Below are positions 47,113 through 57,162 of a stretch of DNA of 64,000 nt, in pieces. The translations under genes were made by a program, and so were the position numbers. Location: assembly GCA_027422505.1 (NCBI GenBank), contig JAPQWV010000306.1, forward strand, positions 558,001 through 622,000. Direction: 5' to 3'. The stretch comes from Craterostigma plantagineum. Its lineage: Eukaryota > Streptophyta > Magnoliopsida > Lamiales > Linderniaceae. The notes beneath the pieces are model-generated. The model was given only the letters and a program-made list of their open reading frames with translations, made no database searches and had not been told where the DNA came from. Numbering within the stretch: position 1 is the first letter of the stretch; each line of letters opens with the position of its first letter.

Positions 47113-48299
47113 ATTTTCTTTCTAAACTTTTCAAATGATACATTTTCGATGTGCATTTCATCGCTTTAAATGGTTTTAAAATTTTCAAATGCATATTACG
47201 AACGGAAACGATAAATATCATTTTTTTGATTAATACTTTCAAATGAGCTTTAATTGAAGGGGAGCTACTCGTTATTTTAATGAGGAGCAACCTTTATATT
47301 TTTAAGGTAGCACAAATTTTTACTTCTTGAGGGGGAGAAAACTTACAATGAGCGATTTAAGGGAACGAGATTCTTAATATTCGTCAAGCTAACTATGCAA
47401 ATCTCTAGGGGGAGAAAATTTATTTTCAAAGCATATTTTTGGGAAATATAAATATAATACTATACACACATATATATAAAGGGGAGATATACATAAAAAA
47501 ATAGAAAAAAAAAAAGAAAAAAAGGAGATAAAAAATTATGAAAAAAAATGAAAAAAAATGAAAAAATAAAGAAAAAAAAATTCTTGCCTCGGATTATATA
47601 TATGCTTTGTTTTCTCTAGATTGTGAAGTTACCAAGTTCAATTTTGTGAGACCAATATTTGATTTTTACTATCTGTTGATTATGAAAAGAAACAAAAAAA
47701 AAAAAAACAAAAAAAAAAACAAAAAAAAGGAACAAAATAAAAGTATATTTTCTTTTTCGATATGCTTCCCGGTTTTATTCTCCCACATCCAAAGATGGAC
47801 GTACCACGAAGAATCTCGAGCTTTCAAACGGACAAAATTTTCCAAAGACGACGGTGATGATCTAAGTGAAAATCAAATGCTCCGTATTTTCATCGATTGG
47901 CTCCGGCTTGCTAATTCAACTAGAGCAACACTTCTCACGTATCCCGGAAGCACGGAATTCATGTTCCTATGGTTCAGTCTAAAATCAAGCAAAAATGGGT
48001 TCCTAAGTCGGATATCAAGTCACAAAGTCCTAGTCAAATATGGAGTACTAAGACTACATCTTCGACCAACTTAGACTCACAATCTAATTTTACACGATTT
48101 ACGACTAACTCGTTTTCTGCTAATAAGGGAGGACCCGTACGACAATGGGTACCAAAGTCCCGATAGTTTTGCAGATTTCCCTCATGTATGAAATTCGACG
48201 TAGTGGCTCCACGTACATGATAAAGGGATGAAGCGTTAGCTACTACAACTAAGCTTCAACGAGGTATATTTCAAACTTACATATGCATATGAGTTTCGT

Positions 48300-48333
<34 letters not shown>

Positions 48334-49219
48334 ATTTTCTTTCAAAACTTTTCAAATTATACATTTTCGATGTGCATTTCATCGCTTTAAATGGTTTTAA
48401 AATTTTCAAATGCATATTACGAACGGAAACGATAAATATCATTTTTTCGATTAATACTTTCAAATGAGCTTTAATTGAGGGGGAGTTACTCGTTATTTTA
48501 ATGAGGAGCAACCTTTATTTTTTAAGGTAGCACAATTTTTTACTTCTTGAGGGGGAGAAAACTTACAATGAGCGATTTAAGGGAACGAGATTCTTAATAT
48601 TCGTCAAGCTAACTATGCAAATTTATAGGGGGAGAAAATTTATTTTCAAAGCATATTTTTGGGAAATATAAATATAATACTACTATACTAATAATACACA
48701 CATATATATAAAGGGGAGATATACATTAAAAAAAAGAGGAAAAAAAAAAGAAAAAAAAGGAGATAAAAAATAATGAAAAAAATGAAAAAAAAAATGGAAA
48801 AAAAGGGAGAAAACAAATTCTTGCCTCGGATTATATATATGCTTTGTTTTCTCTAGATTGTGTAGTTAACAAGTTCAATTTTGTGAGACCAATATTTGAT
48901 TTTTACTATCTGTTGATTATAAAAAAAAACAAAAAAAAAAAACAAAAAAAAAAAAACAAAAAAAAAAGGAACCAAAAAAAGGTATATTTTCTTTTTCGAT
49001 ATGCTTCCCGATTTTATTCTCCCACATCCAAAGATGGACGTACCACGAAGAATCTCGAGCTTTCAAATGGAGAAAATTTTCCAAAGACGACGGTGATGAT
49101 CTAAGTGAAAATCAAATGCTCCGTATTTTCATCGATTGGCTCCGACTTGCTAATTCAACTAGAGCAACACTTCTCACGTATCCCGGAAGCACGGAATTCA
49201 TGTTCCTATGGTTCAGTCT
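45540..49219 (+). repeat. Three tandem copies of a 1.22-kb block in B1
   Basis: Units are 45540-46760, 46761-47984 and 47985-49219. Each begins TCAAGCAAAAATGGGTTCC or a close variant and ends at GTTCAGTCT. Each holds the gag C-terminus (WVPKS), the TTTTGCAG motif, the protease stub, a (TA)n tract, four PPT-like G-runs (for example GAGGGGGAG), long A-rich tracts and a short MLRIFIDWLRL-coding piece. The units differ by few substitutions and mostly by lengths of (TA)n and poly-A runs. Repeated open frames beginning MFSLDC (46406, 47607, 48844) are copies of one non-coding stretch. Confidence 0.93.
47071..47109. repeat. (TA)n microsatellite in second B1 unit
   Basis: About 19 AT units. The third unit has a shorter tract (48302-48330), and the first has an interrupted one (about 45859-45895). 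Confidence 0.95.
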
Positions 49220-50610
49220 AATCCGACTTGATCCTAACCCCGGAACGTGTTGGGGCATTTGAGATCAAGCAAGATTATTTCGATGATGCCTAGGAAGTCT
49301 TTGAAGATACATCACTCCCTTATCTCACATACTTTTCGGACCAACCCCCATAGGTACAGGTGCTAATTTAATTAGCTCCCGGGTAGAATTCGTCGCATTA
49401 GGTCCAACGGCGCATGCACAACCGAGCCTTACCCACTCGTCTATCTCTTAAATGATAGGTGTTTTAAATCACGGGGAACCACGTATGCTATCACCGTTTC
49501 ACTCGGAAACGGGAGATATTGAACTAAGTGGTATTCCGCCTCGTACCACGCTTTATTGATCACTCGTGTCTAGTGTGTCCTCACTCCCCAAAATTTTCAA
49601 ATTTTTAGGACACATACACTTTTTAATACACCTAATCTTTGTGATTATGTTATAACTTCCGTAGACATGTTCCTTTAAAGACATGCTTCTAGGATCGGAA
49701 GGAAGTCCGGCCGTTGCACCATCAAAGAAACAACGGTTTCGGCCATCTTCTACGAGCTTTGCTCCTAGTTGATGTCAACGGGACGCCTATGTGGCCCCGG
49801 TACTCATTCCGACGGATTGCCTTTGTGGCTCCGTCCGGTTATTACCCACACCGACATTTTTGTATGTATTTCTACCTCCAAATTAACATGCCGAAATCGT
49901 TAATACGATTCGCCATGAGGGGAGAAGGGGTTATGCATACACAATCGGTCGGTCCACCCACTAAATTCCGCCTGCGTACAACTCTGAAACCGGGCTCTCT
50001 CCCAACGCCACATTCAAAGTAGGCTCGGTACAACTTAAAACAATCAAAGAAAGAGACAGTCTACTTTCTTCCGGAACTAGAGACGCTTCTTCGAGGTCGA
50101 ACCAGACAACTTCCATTCGGAGAAGATGAATCTGGCGAAACAGAGAAGATGGCTAAACGCCGAGCCCTCTCCTCGACTCTCTCATGCCCCTGCACGAGAC
50201 TCAAGCATCATCAAGGACTGAAGTTGCCAACTGTGTCCACTGCATCAAGGACCTAAGTTGCCAACTATGTCCACTGCATCAATGATCGAAGTTGCCAACC
50301 GTGTTCACCTCTCCAAACCTCACATCCGATTCCCCGATCTCAACACAAAAGTTGATCCAAATAGGGGGAGTTTCGAGTTTCGTGTGCTTTCAAAGGAAGA
50401 AATGGAATGCGAACTTCTGAATATCCGGCAAGAACTTCATACATCTTACGGCGTATGAGAGAAGAACTTCAAATGAAGATTCGAAGAAAAAGCCGATGCC
50501 TAGAAGACCAAGTGAGCTCGAAGACATTATAAAGAGGAGATTTCGAGGACTCGAGGACTCTTTCCACTTGCAAGACGAAGACAACCTGCGCTATATTGGA
50601 AATTGAATAC
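49220..50610 (+). other. Unique 3' region of B1
   Basis: Matches the B2 3' half (31600-30213, minus). Conserved coding-like pieces include MFLWFSLIRLDPNPG (49200), ANLISSRVEFVALGPTAHAQ (49360) and FYLQINMPKSLIRFAMRGEG (49868). They sit in different frames with stops. I recognise no protein family. In B2 the same region has LLPEEEA, shared with family A ORF3, so part of it is an ORF3 relic. Confidence 0.7.
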
Positions 50611-50622
50611 AAAGGAGGAGAT
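50611..50622 (+). promoter_or_regulatory. Polypurine tract of B1
   Basis: AAAGGAGGAGAT lies directly upstream of the 3' LTR (TGTTGGAACT). B2 has ACAAAGTGGAGAT at the same place (30212-30200, minus). Confidence 0.9.
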
Positions 50623-50984
50623 TGTTGGAACTATTTAATTGTATTCAATTAATATAGTTGCCTTAGTATTGCTATGCAAATTAGTAGTCTTGGGCTAAAT
50701 TGTAACTAGTCATTTTGTAGAACTACTTGTGTAAATATACCACGAGGTGGTATATATAAGTGAACTCCTAAGAAAATTAGGAGTGTGTTGTAGCAAGGAA
50801 TCAGAATCGAAATACAAGAATCAGAATTTTTAGAGAGAAATTAGCACCAAACCCTTGCTTGAGCTCCAAGTCATTTCTCTACAAAGCTTAATTGGTAAAT
50901 CTCGATCTTTCGCTTTATAATTCGTTAGATTTACAATATGTTCTTCGTAGATTCGATCTAGGTTGGATATTTGGGGTCCTAACA
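50623..50984 (+). repeat. 3' LTR of B1 (362 bp)
   Basis: A complete LTR, from TGTTGGAACTATTTAATTG to GGGGTCCTAACA. It carries the palindromic TATACCACGAGGTGGTATA around the TATA region (about 50738-50756). It is followed by TSD CCAAC (50985-50989). Confidence 0.93.
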
Positions 50985-50989
50985 CCAAC

Positions 50990-53900
50990 TTCGAGCTCGA
51001 CATGACGTCCTTTCGGTGTCCTGACGAGATAATGGTGTCTATACTACAAGGCCATCCCCTGTGGCATGCACTGACGGTGATGGCCTCAGTGCCTATGGTG
51101 TACCTTCAATAATTTTGGGGGATGATCAAGAGCCACGTTGTTGAAGGGGCGTACAGCTTCACAACGGTGGTAGGGATGAGGCACGTCAACATGAACAAGA
51201 ATGACTTCGGTATTATCCTCGACCTCTCCTACAACCCGAATTACGACCCTCTTCCAACTGATGCCGAGCGAGTGCGTGACTTCCTCCAGATGGGATACCG
51301 TCCACCGCTCACCAAACTTGCACAAATGCATAGCAACGGGATTCCACATCTGTGGATGAAATTGTTTGGGATAATCAACAAGTGTCTATCCCCGAAGCAC
51401 GCCGGCTTCGACAAAGGCAACGGCAACATTCTGAGGATTTAATGGAATCATCTTCTCGCGAAATTACGATTTTGCTCAACTGATGTGGAATAATCTAGCC
51501 AAGCAGATCAGACAGAAGGAAAATAAACGCTCGAAGAATGTGCCGTACGCGCGGTGGTTCACCGTCATCATCCGACAATACATGGAGTTGCACGGGCAGA
51601 ACATCCCTCATCTACCTCCTAGAGGGAACTACCAACCACCGAGGCTAAAATTCTTTCACCACCCCAAACTAACGGACTTGGACCAGCCGTCAATGGCCAT
51701 ACCGTTCGAGTTGCTACGTCTCGCCGACCCCTCGGGAGATGTCTACAAACTCTACTGCCGGGAGAATCATCTGACGGAACAGATGATCAAAGGGCCCCCG
51801 ACAGATTTCATAGTCAGCCCTCACCAACAACAAAGCCCTGAGGACACGATGATCGATGCAGTGGCTCAGGAGCTTGAACAGGAGCCCTCAGTACAAGAAA
51901 CTCAGCAACCAGATCTTGAGGTCATGATGATAGATGAAGTGGCCCTTGAAATGGAAGCTAAAGAACAAAATCAGGAGCTCCAGATGGAAGTACCCGTACA
52001 TGTAGGCGTGCTCGAAGAGCCTATTGAGGAGGTTCTTCGACAAGTAGCACAGCCCGAGGAAGAAATAGGGCAAAGCTCACTTCCACCCGTGACGGAACAG
52101 GCTCGTGAGGACATCGTACGCGACCCATCCCCTCACACAGCCACCTCATCCGATACTGAGTTCGATGAGGAGATCAGACTTATAAGAAGGACTCCAAGGC
52201 GACTAAGCATTCAATTCGAGTCCCTCTTTCCCATTGTCACCACCACATCAGACACGACTCCAATCATCACTTCAAGCGCGTGGCCGAGATATCCACTCCT
52301 ACTACTACCGTCCTCGACGTCGACATGTCTGGTGTACAGGTTCACTCTGAGCCTGTCACAACATCCATAGACACGAATCTTATAGATTCAACTCAAGGAT
52401 TAGATGGAAGTCTCGGACAGTCACAACGTTAAGTGACTACGAGCCAACCTGAGGAGCCGGTGTCTGTTCAAAGGTTGTCAACAGGCGATATCAGTCGTCC
52501 TGGTCCATCAACGGAGGCGTCCGCTCCCTTTGTGACAGAAGACCACCTCAACGCTGCTCTCTCCGCCGCGTTCAAATCATTTGAAGACAAAATCATGGAG
52601 AGCGTGCGTAGGACAATCGAGACGTCCCGTCAAGATTGAGGGAAAGCACCCGTCTCCGAGCCAACTTCAGCACAAGCCGACCTCACATCCACACAACCCA
52701 CACCCACCGACCCTTTACAAAACTCATCCATCCTAATCAACCCATATATCATCCCAATCACCGAGCTCCACGACATCCTTCTAGCCCGCCTCATTGGTCT
52801 AACCATCCGATCGCCTCAGGAAGAATCCCTCTATAGGCGACTGGTGGACCATCCTGAGCCCTCTACCCAATCATGCCGAGGCCAAAGCTCTCACTCTAGA
52901 TGCCGACATACGACCCTGACGATGAGGATCGATCCTCATGAGGGGGAGAAGAGGCCAAGGACATCTAACGGCTTAAGGACAAGGCTCGGGCACAACGCAA
53001 ACAGGCGCTGGAGCAGGTGAAACCCAAACCACACAAAACACTCAAACTACCCACACCACGCACTACACCACCACTCTAACCCACATCGACCCACCATCCT
53101 TTCACCTAAGGACGCCTCTGCCCACACCACCGACTCCGACAAGCCCCTTGCTTCCGGAAGAAGAAGCAAGTGCAGCTATGCTCGTATTGGCGCAAATCCA
53201 AGCTACTCCCTCTGTTGCTCCAGACCAATCGGGTCCTTTAGGATATGGCGTCAATCCACATGAATTCTTCGACAATACATATTTGAAGGACATTGGGAGT
53301 TCCATTATATGCCCGAGGAGCATCAAGTACAACGGCTCAAGGAAGTTCGACAAATTTTTCAACAAGCTTCGGTGGACCTCATACTAATAGAAGACGACAA
53401 ACTTCAGGAAGGTGTAGACCATGAACAAGACCCCACAGGACTCCCCGAACTGATCAGGCAACGAGCGGTTTCCCCCACAAGACAAATGCCAGGGACCGTT
53501 CGGATCGACACGCCGTGGGAGAACATTCGAATAGAGATACCCTTCAGCGAAGAAGTCCGTGAGAACATTTGGAGGTCACCGGACAAAGTCAAGAAGCTGA
53601 ACGAGTTTGAGCTGAGAGGGTTTTCTCACTGGGATCAGCAAAAGCGAATGACTTATCTTTGGATGCTGACCCATCTCGGACAGGATGTAAGGATGAAGAT
53701 GACTAAGGCGCAAGCAAAGAACCACTATAAGAGTCTATCTCCCATCTGCCAGCTACTAAACGTCTACTGCGCCAAAGGAGGACAACCCTATTTTATGTAG
53801 TTGAGAAAGTCGACAAAACTCGAGCCGAACTCAGCGAGAGCGACCTACCCTACCTTTCTTACGAGGAGGTGTACCGACTCTACCAGTTCTACGTATAGAA

Positions 53901-54083
53901 GTACAAAGGTCCTCAGGGCTTCGTGAAGAAAGAAGGACTCGAGTGACTCTACCGGTTCATGATGCGACAAGTCAAGTACTTCGGCGATACGACCTTCAGA
54001 TGGCTCTGGAGAGCAACATGAAGAAGGTTAACATGACCGCTCCACTCAACAAAGGACCTGAGATCGAAGAGATTCCCAACAAT
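50990..54083 (+). pseudogene. Family A ORF3 of A3, main part
   Basis: The frame resumes at FELDM after B1. The N-terminal domain (51000-51650) has MVYLQ-stop-FWGMI, GMRHVNMNKNDFGIILDL, NYDPLPTDAERV, MGYRPPLTKLAQMHSNGIP and KHAGFDKGNGNILRI. An acidic linker follows (51780-52370: VLEEPIEEVLRQVAQPEEEI). The C-terminal domain (53148-54083) has LLPEEEASAAMLV, VKKLNEFELRGFSHWDQQKR and YCAKGG. Breaks lie at 51109, 51442, 52290, 52432, 52640, 53270, 53797 and 53898. The Cassandra-type array then splits the codons for NNHVHIS. Confidence 0.85.
54079..54083. repeat. Target site duplication of the Cassandra-type array (left)
   Basis: ACAAT here and at 55619-55623. Removing the insertion restores the ORF3 codons AAC AAT CAC found in homologous form in A4. 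Confidence 0.9.
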
Positions 54084-54549
54084 TGTAACAACCCGTCCCA
54101 TACCCGGCATCACTGTAGCATCGACCCGTACCGGGACACGTGGGGTTTGGCCCACCACACTCCGACTGATAGTCTGGCCACACTTTATCACCATTTAACC
54201 TTTCAGCGTGCTTCGTCCTCGCTCACACGCACCCTGGGCAAACTTCCCAGGGGGTCACCCATCCCAAGATTACTTCAAGTCAAGCACGCTTAACTTTGAA
54301 GTTCTTTCGGATGGACTCCCGAAAAGGTAGGTCGACCTTGGTGACATGAGTAGTACTGTCAATTCACTTATACGATTCTTAGCCTGACACGCTCATACAC
54401 TGCCAGTCTCAGGATCCCATCTCATTCGGGTGCCGGATCGGTTCGTTCATGTACCCTTTGCCTAGAAGCCTGCCAGGAGCCGCTCCTTGTCCGTGCACCT
54501 CTCTGGCAACGGCGATCACTCCCCGCCCTCATCGGCCCCGGGCGTCACA
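54084..54549 (-). repeat. TRIM LTR 1 (466 bp)
   Basis: Runs TGTAACAACCCGTCCC to GGGCGTCACA on the plus strand. 5S-like segment at 54243-54305. Confidence 0.88.
54243..54305 (-). ncRNA. 5S rRNA-like segment in TRIM LTR 1
   Basis: The minus strand contains AAGTTAAGCGTGCTTG (box A region of 5S) and, after a diverged middle, GGATGGGTGACCCCCTGGGA (box C region). This covers roughly nucleotides 43-105 of a plant 5S rRNA. The 5' third of 5S is not recognisable, so it is not a functional 5S gene. It could still act as an internal RNA polymerase III promoter, as proposed for Cassandra. Confidence 0.8.
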
Positions 54550-54621
54550 TGCCCACCAGCTTCCGCCAGGTTAGTCCCTGAACCAGCACCGTACTGCGAG
54601 AGGTTGTGCTCTGATACCACC
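54550..54621 (-). other. TRIM internal domain 1 with PBS
   Basis: 72 bp between LTRs. PBS TGGTATCAGAGC on the minus strand at 54619-54608, 2 bp from LTR 2. No coding capacity. Confidence 0.85.
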
Positions 54622-55085
54622 TGTAACGACCCGTCCCATTCTGGGCATCACTGTAGCATCGATTCCTACCGGGACACGTGGGGTTTGGCCCACCACACTC
54701 CGACTGATAGTCTAGCCCCACTGTATCACCATTTAACCTTTCAGCGTGCTTCGTCCTCGCTCGCACGCACCCTTAGCAAACTTCCAGGGGGTCACACATG
54801 CCAAGATTACTTCAAGTCAAGCACGCTTAACTTTGGAGTTCTTTCGGATGGACTCCCGAAAAGGTAGGTCGACCTTGGTGATATGAGTAGTACTATCAAT
54901 TCTCTTATATGATTCTTAGCCTGACACGCCCATACACTGCCAGTCTCAGGATCTCCTCTCATTCGGGTGCCGGATCGGTTCGTTCATGTACCTTTGCCTA
55001 GAAGCCTGCCAGGAGCCGCTCCTTGTCCGTGCACCTCTCTGGCAACGGCGATCACTCCCCGCCCTCATCGGCCTCGGGTGTCACA
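54622..55085 (-). repeat. TRIM LTR 2 (464 bp)
   Basis: Homologous to LTR 1. 5S-like segment at 54781-54842, with small changes in the box C region (CACACATGCC on the plus strand). Confidence 0.87.
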
Positions 55086-55151
55086 TGCCCACCAGCTTTC
55101 GTCTGGTTCGTCCCTGAACCAGCACACTGTGAGAGGTTGTGCTCTACCACC
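55086..55151 (-). other. TRIM internal domain 2
   Basis: 66 bp, homologous to internal domain 1 but with the PBS shortened by loss of GAT (GCTCTACCA on the plus strand). Confidence 0.82.
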
Positions 55152-55618
55152 TGTAACGACCCGTCCCATACCGGGCATCACTGCAGCATCGATCCCTACC
55201 GAAATACGTGGGGTTGGGCCCACCACACTCCGACTGATAGTCTGGCCCCACTGTATTACCATTTAACCTTTCAGCGTGCTTCGTCCTCGCTCACATGCAC
55301 CCTGGGCAAACTTCTCAAGGGGTCACCCATTTCAAGATTACTTCAAGTTAAGCACGCTTAACTTTGGAGTTCTTTCGTATGGACTCCCGAAAAGGTAGGT
55401 CGACCTTGGTGATATGAGTAGTACTATCAATTCTCTTATACGATTCTTAGCCTGACACGCCCATACATTGCCAGTCTCAGGATCCCCTCTCATTCGGGTG
55501 TCGAATTGGTTCGTTCATGTACCCCTTTGCCTAGAAGCCTGCCAGGAGCCGCTCCTTGTCCGTGCACCTCTCTGGCACCGGCGATCACTCCCCGCCCTTA
55601 TCGTCCCCGGGCATCACA
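55152..55618 (-). repeat. TRIM LTR 3 (467 bp)
   Basis: Homologous to LTR 1. 5S-like segment at about 55311-55373. Ends GGGCATCACA, followed by TSD ACAAT. Confidence 0.87.
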
Positions 55619-55623
55619 ACAAT

Positions 55624-55977
55624 CACGTACACATCAGCTCGGTTCTAGGTGTCTCCTACAACAATCCGATTATGAAGAAGACTAGGATGATGTTGAAGAC
55701 TGAGATACACAAATTCTGTGATGGGACGCTCAAGGTCATCCGAAGAAATATAGAGCAGAGGATAGAAAGCATTAATAGAGAGCCGATGCTGAGAATCCAC
55801 CGGTTCGTTAGAGAACAGCCGCTCCTAATGGAACTACTAGATGACATTGAAGAGCGACTGGAGCTAAGCAACACGCTCAGGAATTTTGAGCATGCGTTGG
55901 GCTTACGCAGATCGTACTATGCCCGACGAGGACAGATAGCGCGGAAGAGAAATCAAGCACAAAGGGGGAGAATGTAG
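55624..55977 (+). pseudogene. Family A ORF3 of A3, C-terminal end
   Basis: About 118 uninterrupted codons: SSVLGVSYNNPIMKKTRMML, TEIHKFCDGTLKVIRRNIEQ, REQPLLMELLDDIEERLELS, ending AQRGRM. The final codons use the PPT (AAAGGGGGAGAA), the A of the last ATG is the last base before the LTR, and the stop TAG is LTR bases 3-5. A4 has an identical end (60564-60580). Confidence 0.88.
55961..55972 (+). promoter_or_regulatory. Polypurine tract of A3
   Basis: AAAGGGGGAGAA lies directly before the 3' LTR (TGTAGAATAG). It also codes for the last residues of ORF3. Confidence 0.93.
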
Positions 55978-56322
55978 AATAGCATTTGTAATTGTGCTTT
56001 GATTTAATCAACTGTCTTCGTAAATTGGGGCTTTTATTGTATTTGTCCTTAGTGTAGGACTTATTTGTTATTTATACCAAGTTTGTTTGGTATAAATACA
56101 TTTGTAAACATTGAGCTAATAGAGAAGATTTTAGAATTTGATCCGAAAGGCCTGCAATTCAATTTCTAGAAGAGAGAAACAGCAAATATCTTCTCTCACT
56201 ATTCGAGATTCTCTCTAAGCTCTCCAAGAAGGTTTTCGATCGAAATCTTAATTTCCAAAATTCTTATCGATTACTTTAGAAATGCATGCCTTGGATCATA
56301 GAGTTTATTATAGGACCTAACA
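55973..56322 (+). repeat. 3' LTR of A3 (350 bp)
   Basis: TGTAGAATAGCATTTG to ATAGGACCTAACA. TATA region TATAAATACA at about 56092-56101, in the inverted repeat TTTATACCA...TGGTATAAA. Followed by TSD GAAGC. Confidence 0.93.
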
Positions 56323-56328
56323 GAAGCA

Positions 56329-56618
56329 TATCGAAAAAAGAGGTCATCCCCCCCCCTTTTTGTTTTTCATTCATCTCTTCTCTCTTTTTGTTTTGTTTTT
56401 TTTTTTTTTTGTTTTTGTTTGTTTTGTGTTTTTTTTGTTTTTTATTTATTTGTTTTTTTTTTGGAATCATCATCAACATATAGTAAAAATCAAAGATTGG
56501 TCTCACAAAATGGAACTTTGTAACTGCACAATCTAGAGAAAACAACAATATGAAAGCATATTAATAATCAGAGCAATTTTTTACTTTTTTTTTTCACCTC
56601 TTTTTTTCTTTTTTTTGT

Positions 56619-56663
<45 letters not shown>

Positions 56664-57162
56664 ATTATTAGTATAGTAGTATTATATTTATATCTCCCAA
56701 AATATGCTTCGAAAATAAATTTTCTCCTCCTAGAAATTTGCGTAGTTAGCGTGACGAATATTATGAATCTCGTTCCCTTAAATCGCTCGTTATAAGTTTT
56801 TCCCCCATTCAAGATAAATTTGTGCTTCCAAAAGAAAATATAAAGGTTGCTCCGCATTAAAATAACGAGTAGCTCCCTTCAATTAAAGCTCATTTGGAAG
56901 TATTAATCGAAAAATAATATTTATCGTTCCGTTAGTAATATGCATTTGAAAATCTTCAAAAAATTTAAAGCGATGAAATGCATATCGGAGATGTATCATT
57001 TGAAAAGTTTTGAATAGAAAATAGGTATGTTTTTTTTTCGATGAAGCTCATATGCGCCTGAAATATACCTCGTTGAAGCTTAGTTGTAGTAGGTCACGCC
57101 TCATCCCTTTACCATATATGTGGAGTCACTACGTCTCCATACATGAGGGAAAATCTACAAGA
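56329..57162 (-). other. B2 non-coding block (homologue of the B1 tandem unit)
   Basis: It contains a protease stub, PPT-like runs, a long T-rich tract on the plus strand (56389-56462) and a compound microsatellite (TA)n(TG)n at about 56619-56663. Open frames here reflect low-complexity sequence. Confidence 0.75.
56619..56663. repeat. (TA)n(TG)n microsatellite
   Basis: About 12 TA units followed by about 10 TG units on the plus strand. It occupies the place of the (TA)n tract of the B1 units. Confidence 0.93.

Larger units (their letters stand above)
43301..50984 (+). mobile_element. Family B non-autonomous LTR element, copy B1
   Basis: It starts TGTTGGAACT, ends TCCTAACA and has TSD CCAAC. 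It contains a partial 5' LTR (43301-43556), a gag-derived ORF (44090-45720), a triplicated 1.22-kb block (45540-49219), a unique 3' region (49220-50610), a PPT (50611-50622) and a 3' LTR (50623-50984). No RT, integrase or RNase H is present, so it must rely on an autonomous relative, plausibly family A. The gag C-terminus, the protease stub and an ORF3 motif in B2 all match family A. This supports descent from A by internal deletion, with an unrelated LTR. Confidence 0.9.
54084..55618 (-). mobile_element. Cassandra-type TRIM, tandem three-LTR array
   Basis: Three LTRs of about 465 bp (54084-54549, 54622-55085, 55152-55618) alternate with two internal domains of only 72 and 66 bp. The minus strand is the element strand. 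Each LTR starts TGTGATGCCC, TGTGACACC or TGTGACGCCC and ends GGGTCGTTACA (GGGTTGTTACA in the outermost). The next bases in the first internal domain are GG and then the PBS TGGTATCAGAGC. Each LTR carries a stretch of about 63 bp closely resembling the plant 5S rRNA, on the element strand. This combination is the hallmark of Cassandra elements. No protein is encoded. Confidence 0.88.
31782..56322 (+). mobile_element. Family A giant copia element, copy A3 (full length, nested insertions)
   Basis: Both LTRs are present (31782-32124 and 55973-56322), flanked by TSD GAAGC (31777-31781 and 56323-56327). It inserted into B2. Inside are gag, pol, spacer and ORF3, with B1 (43301-50984) and a Cassandra-type array (54084-55618) both inserted in ORF3. 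Removing both insertions and one copy of each TSD leaves about 15.3 kb. By eye the LTRs differ at about 16 positions of 340 plus a few indels. This suggests an insertion of the order of one to two million years ago if a commonly used plant LTR rate applies (inference). Confidence 0.93.

Noticed and set aside
46406..49104. Three related open frames beginning MFSLDC, like a small gene family
   Set aside because: They are the same non-coding, A-rich part of the tandem B1 block seen three times, with frame changes caused by A-run length.
49714..50022. 102-codon open frame as a captured host gene
   Set aside because: It is similar in B1 and B2 but broken in both, with no recognisable domain. Kept only as unique 3' region of family B.
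54243..54305. 5S rRNA gene
   Set aside because: Only about the middle and 3' part of 5S is recognisable, three times, inside LTRs. It is a Cassandra-type 5S-like segment, not a 5S gene.
54084..55618. Satellite array of a roughly 535-bp unit
   Set aside because: The units end in TG/CA, are separated by a PBS and flanked by a 5-bp TSD, which fits a multi-LTR TRIM better than a satellite.
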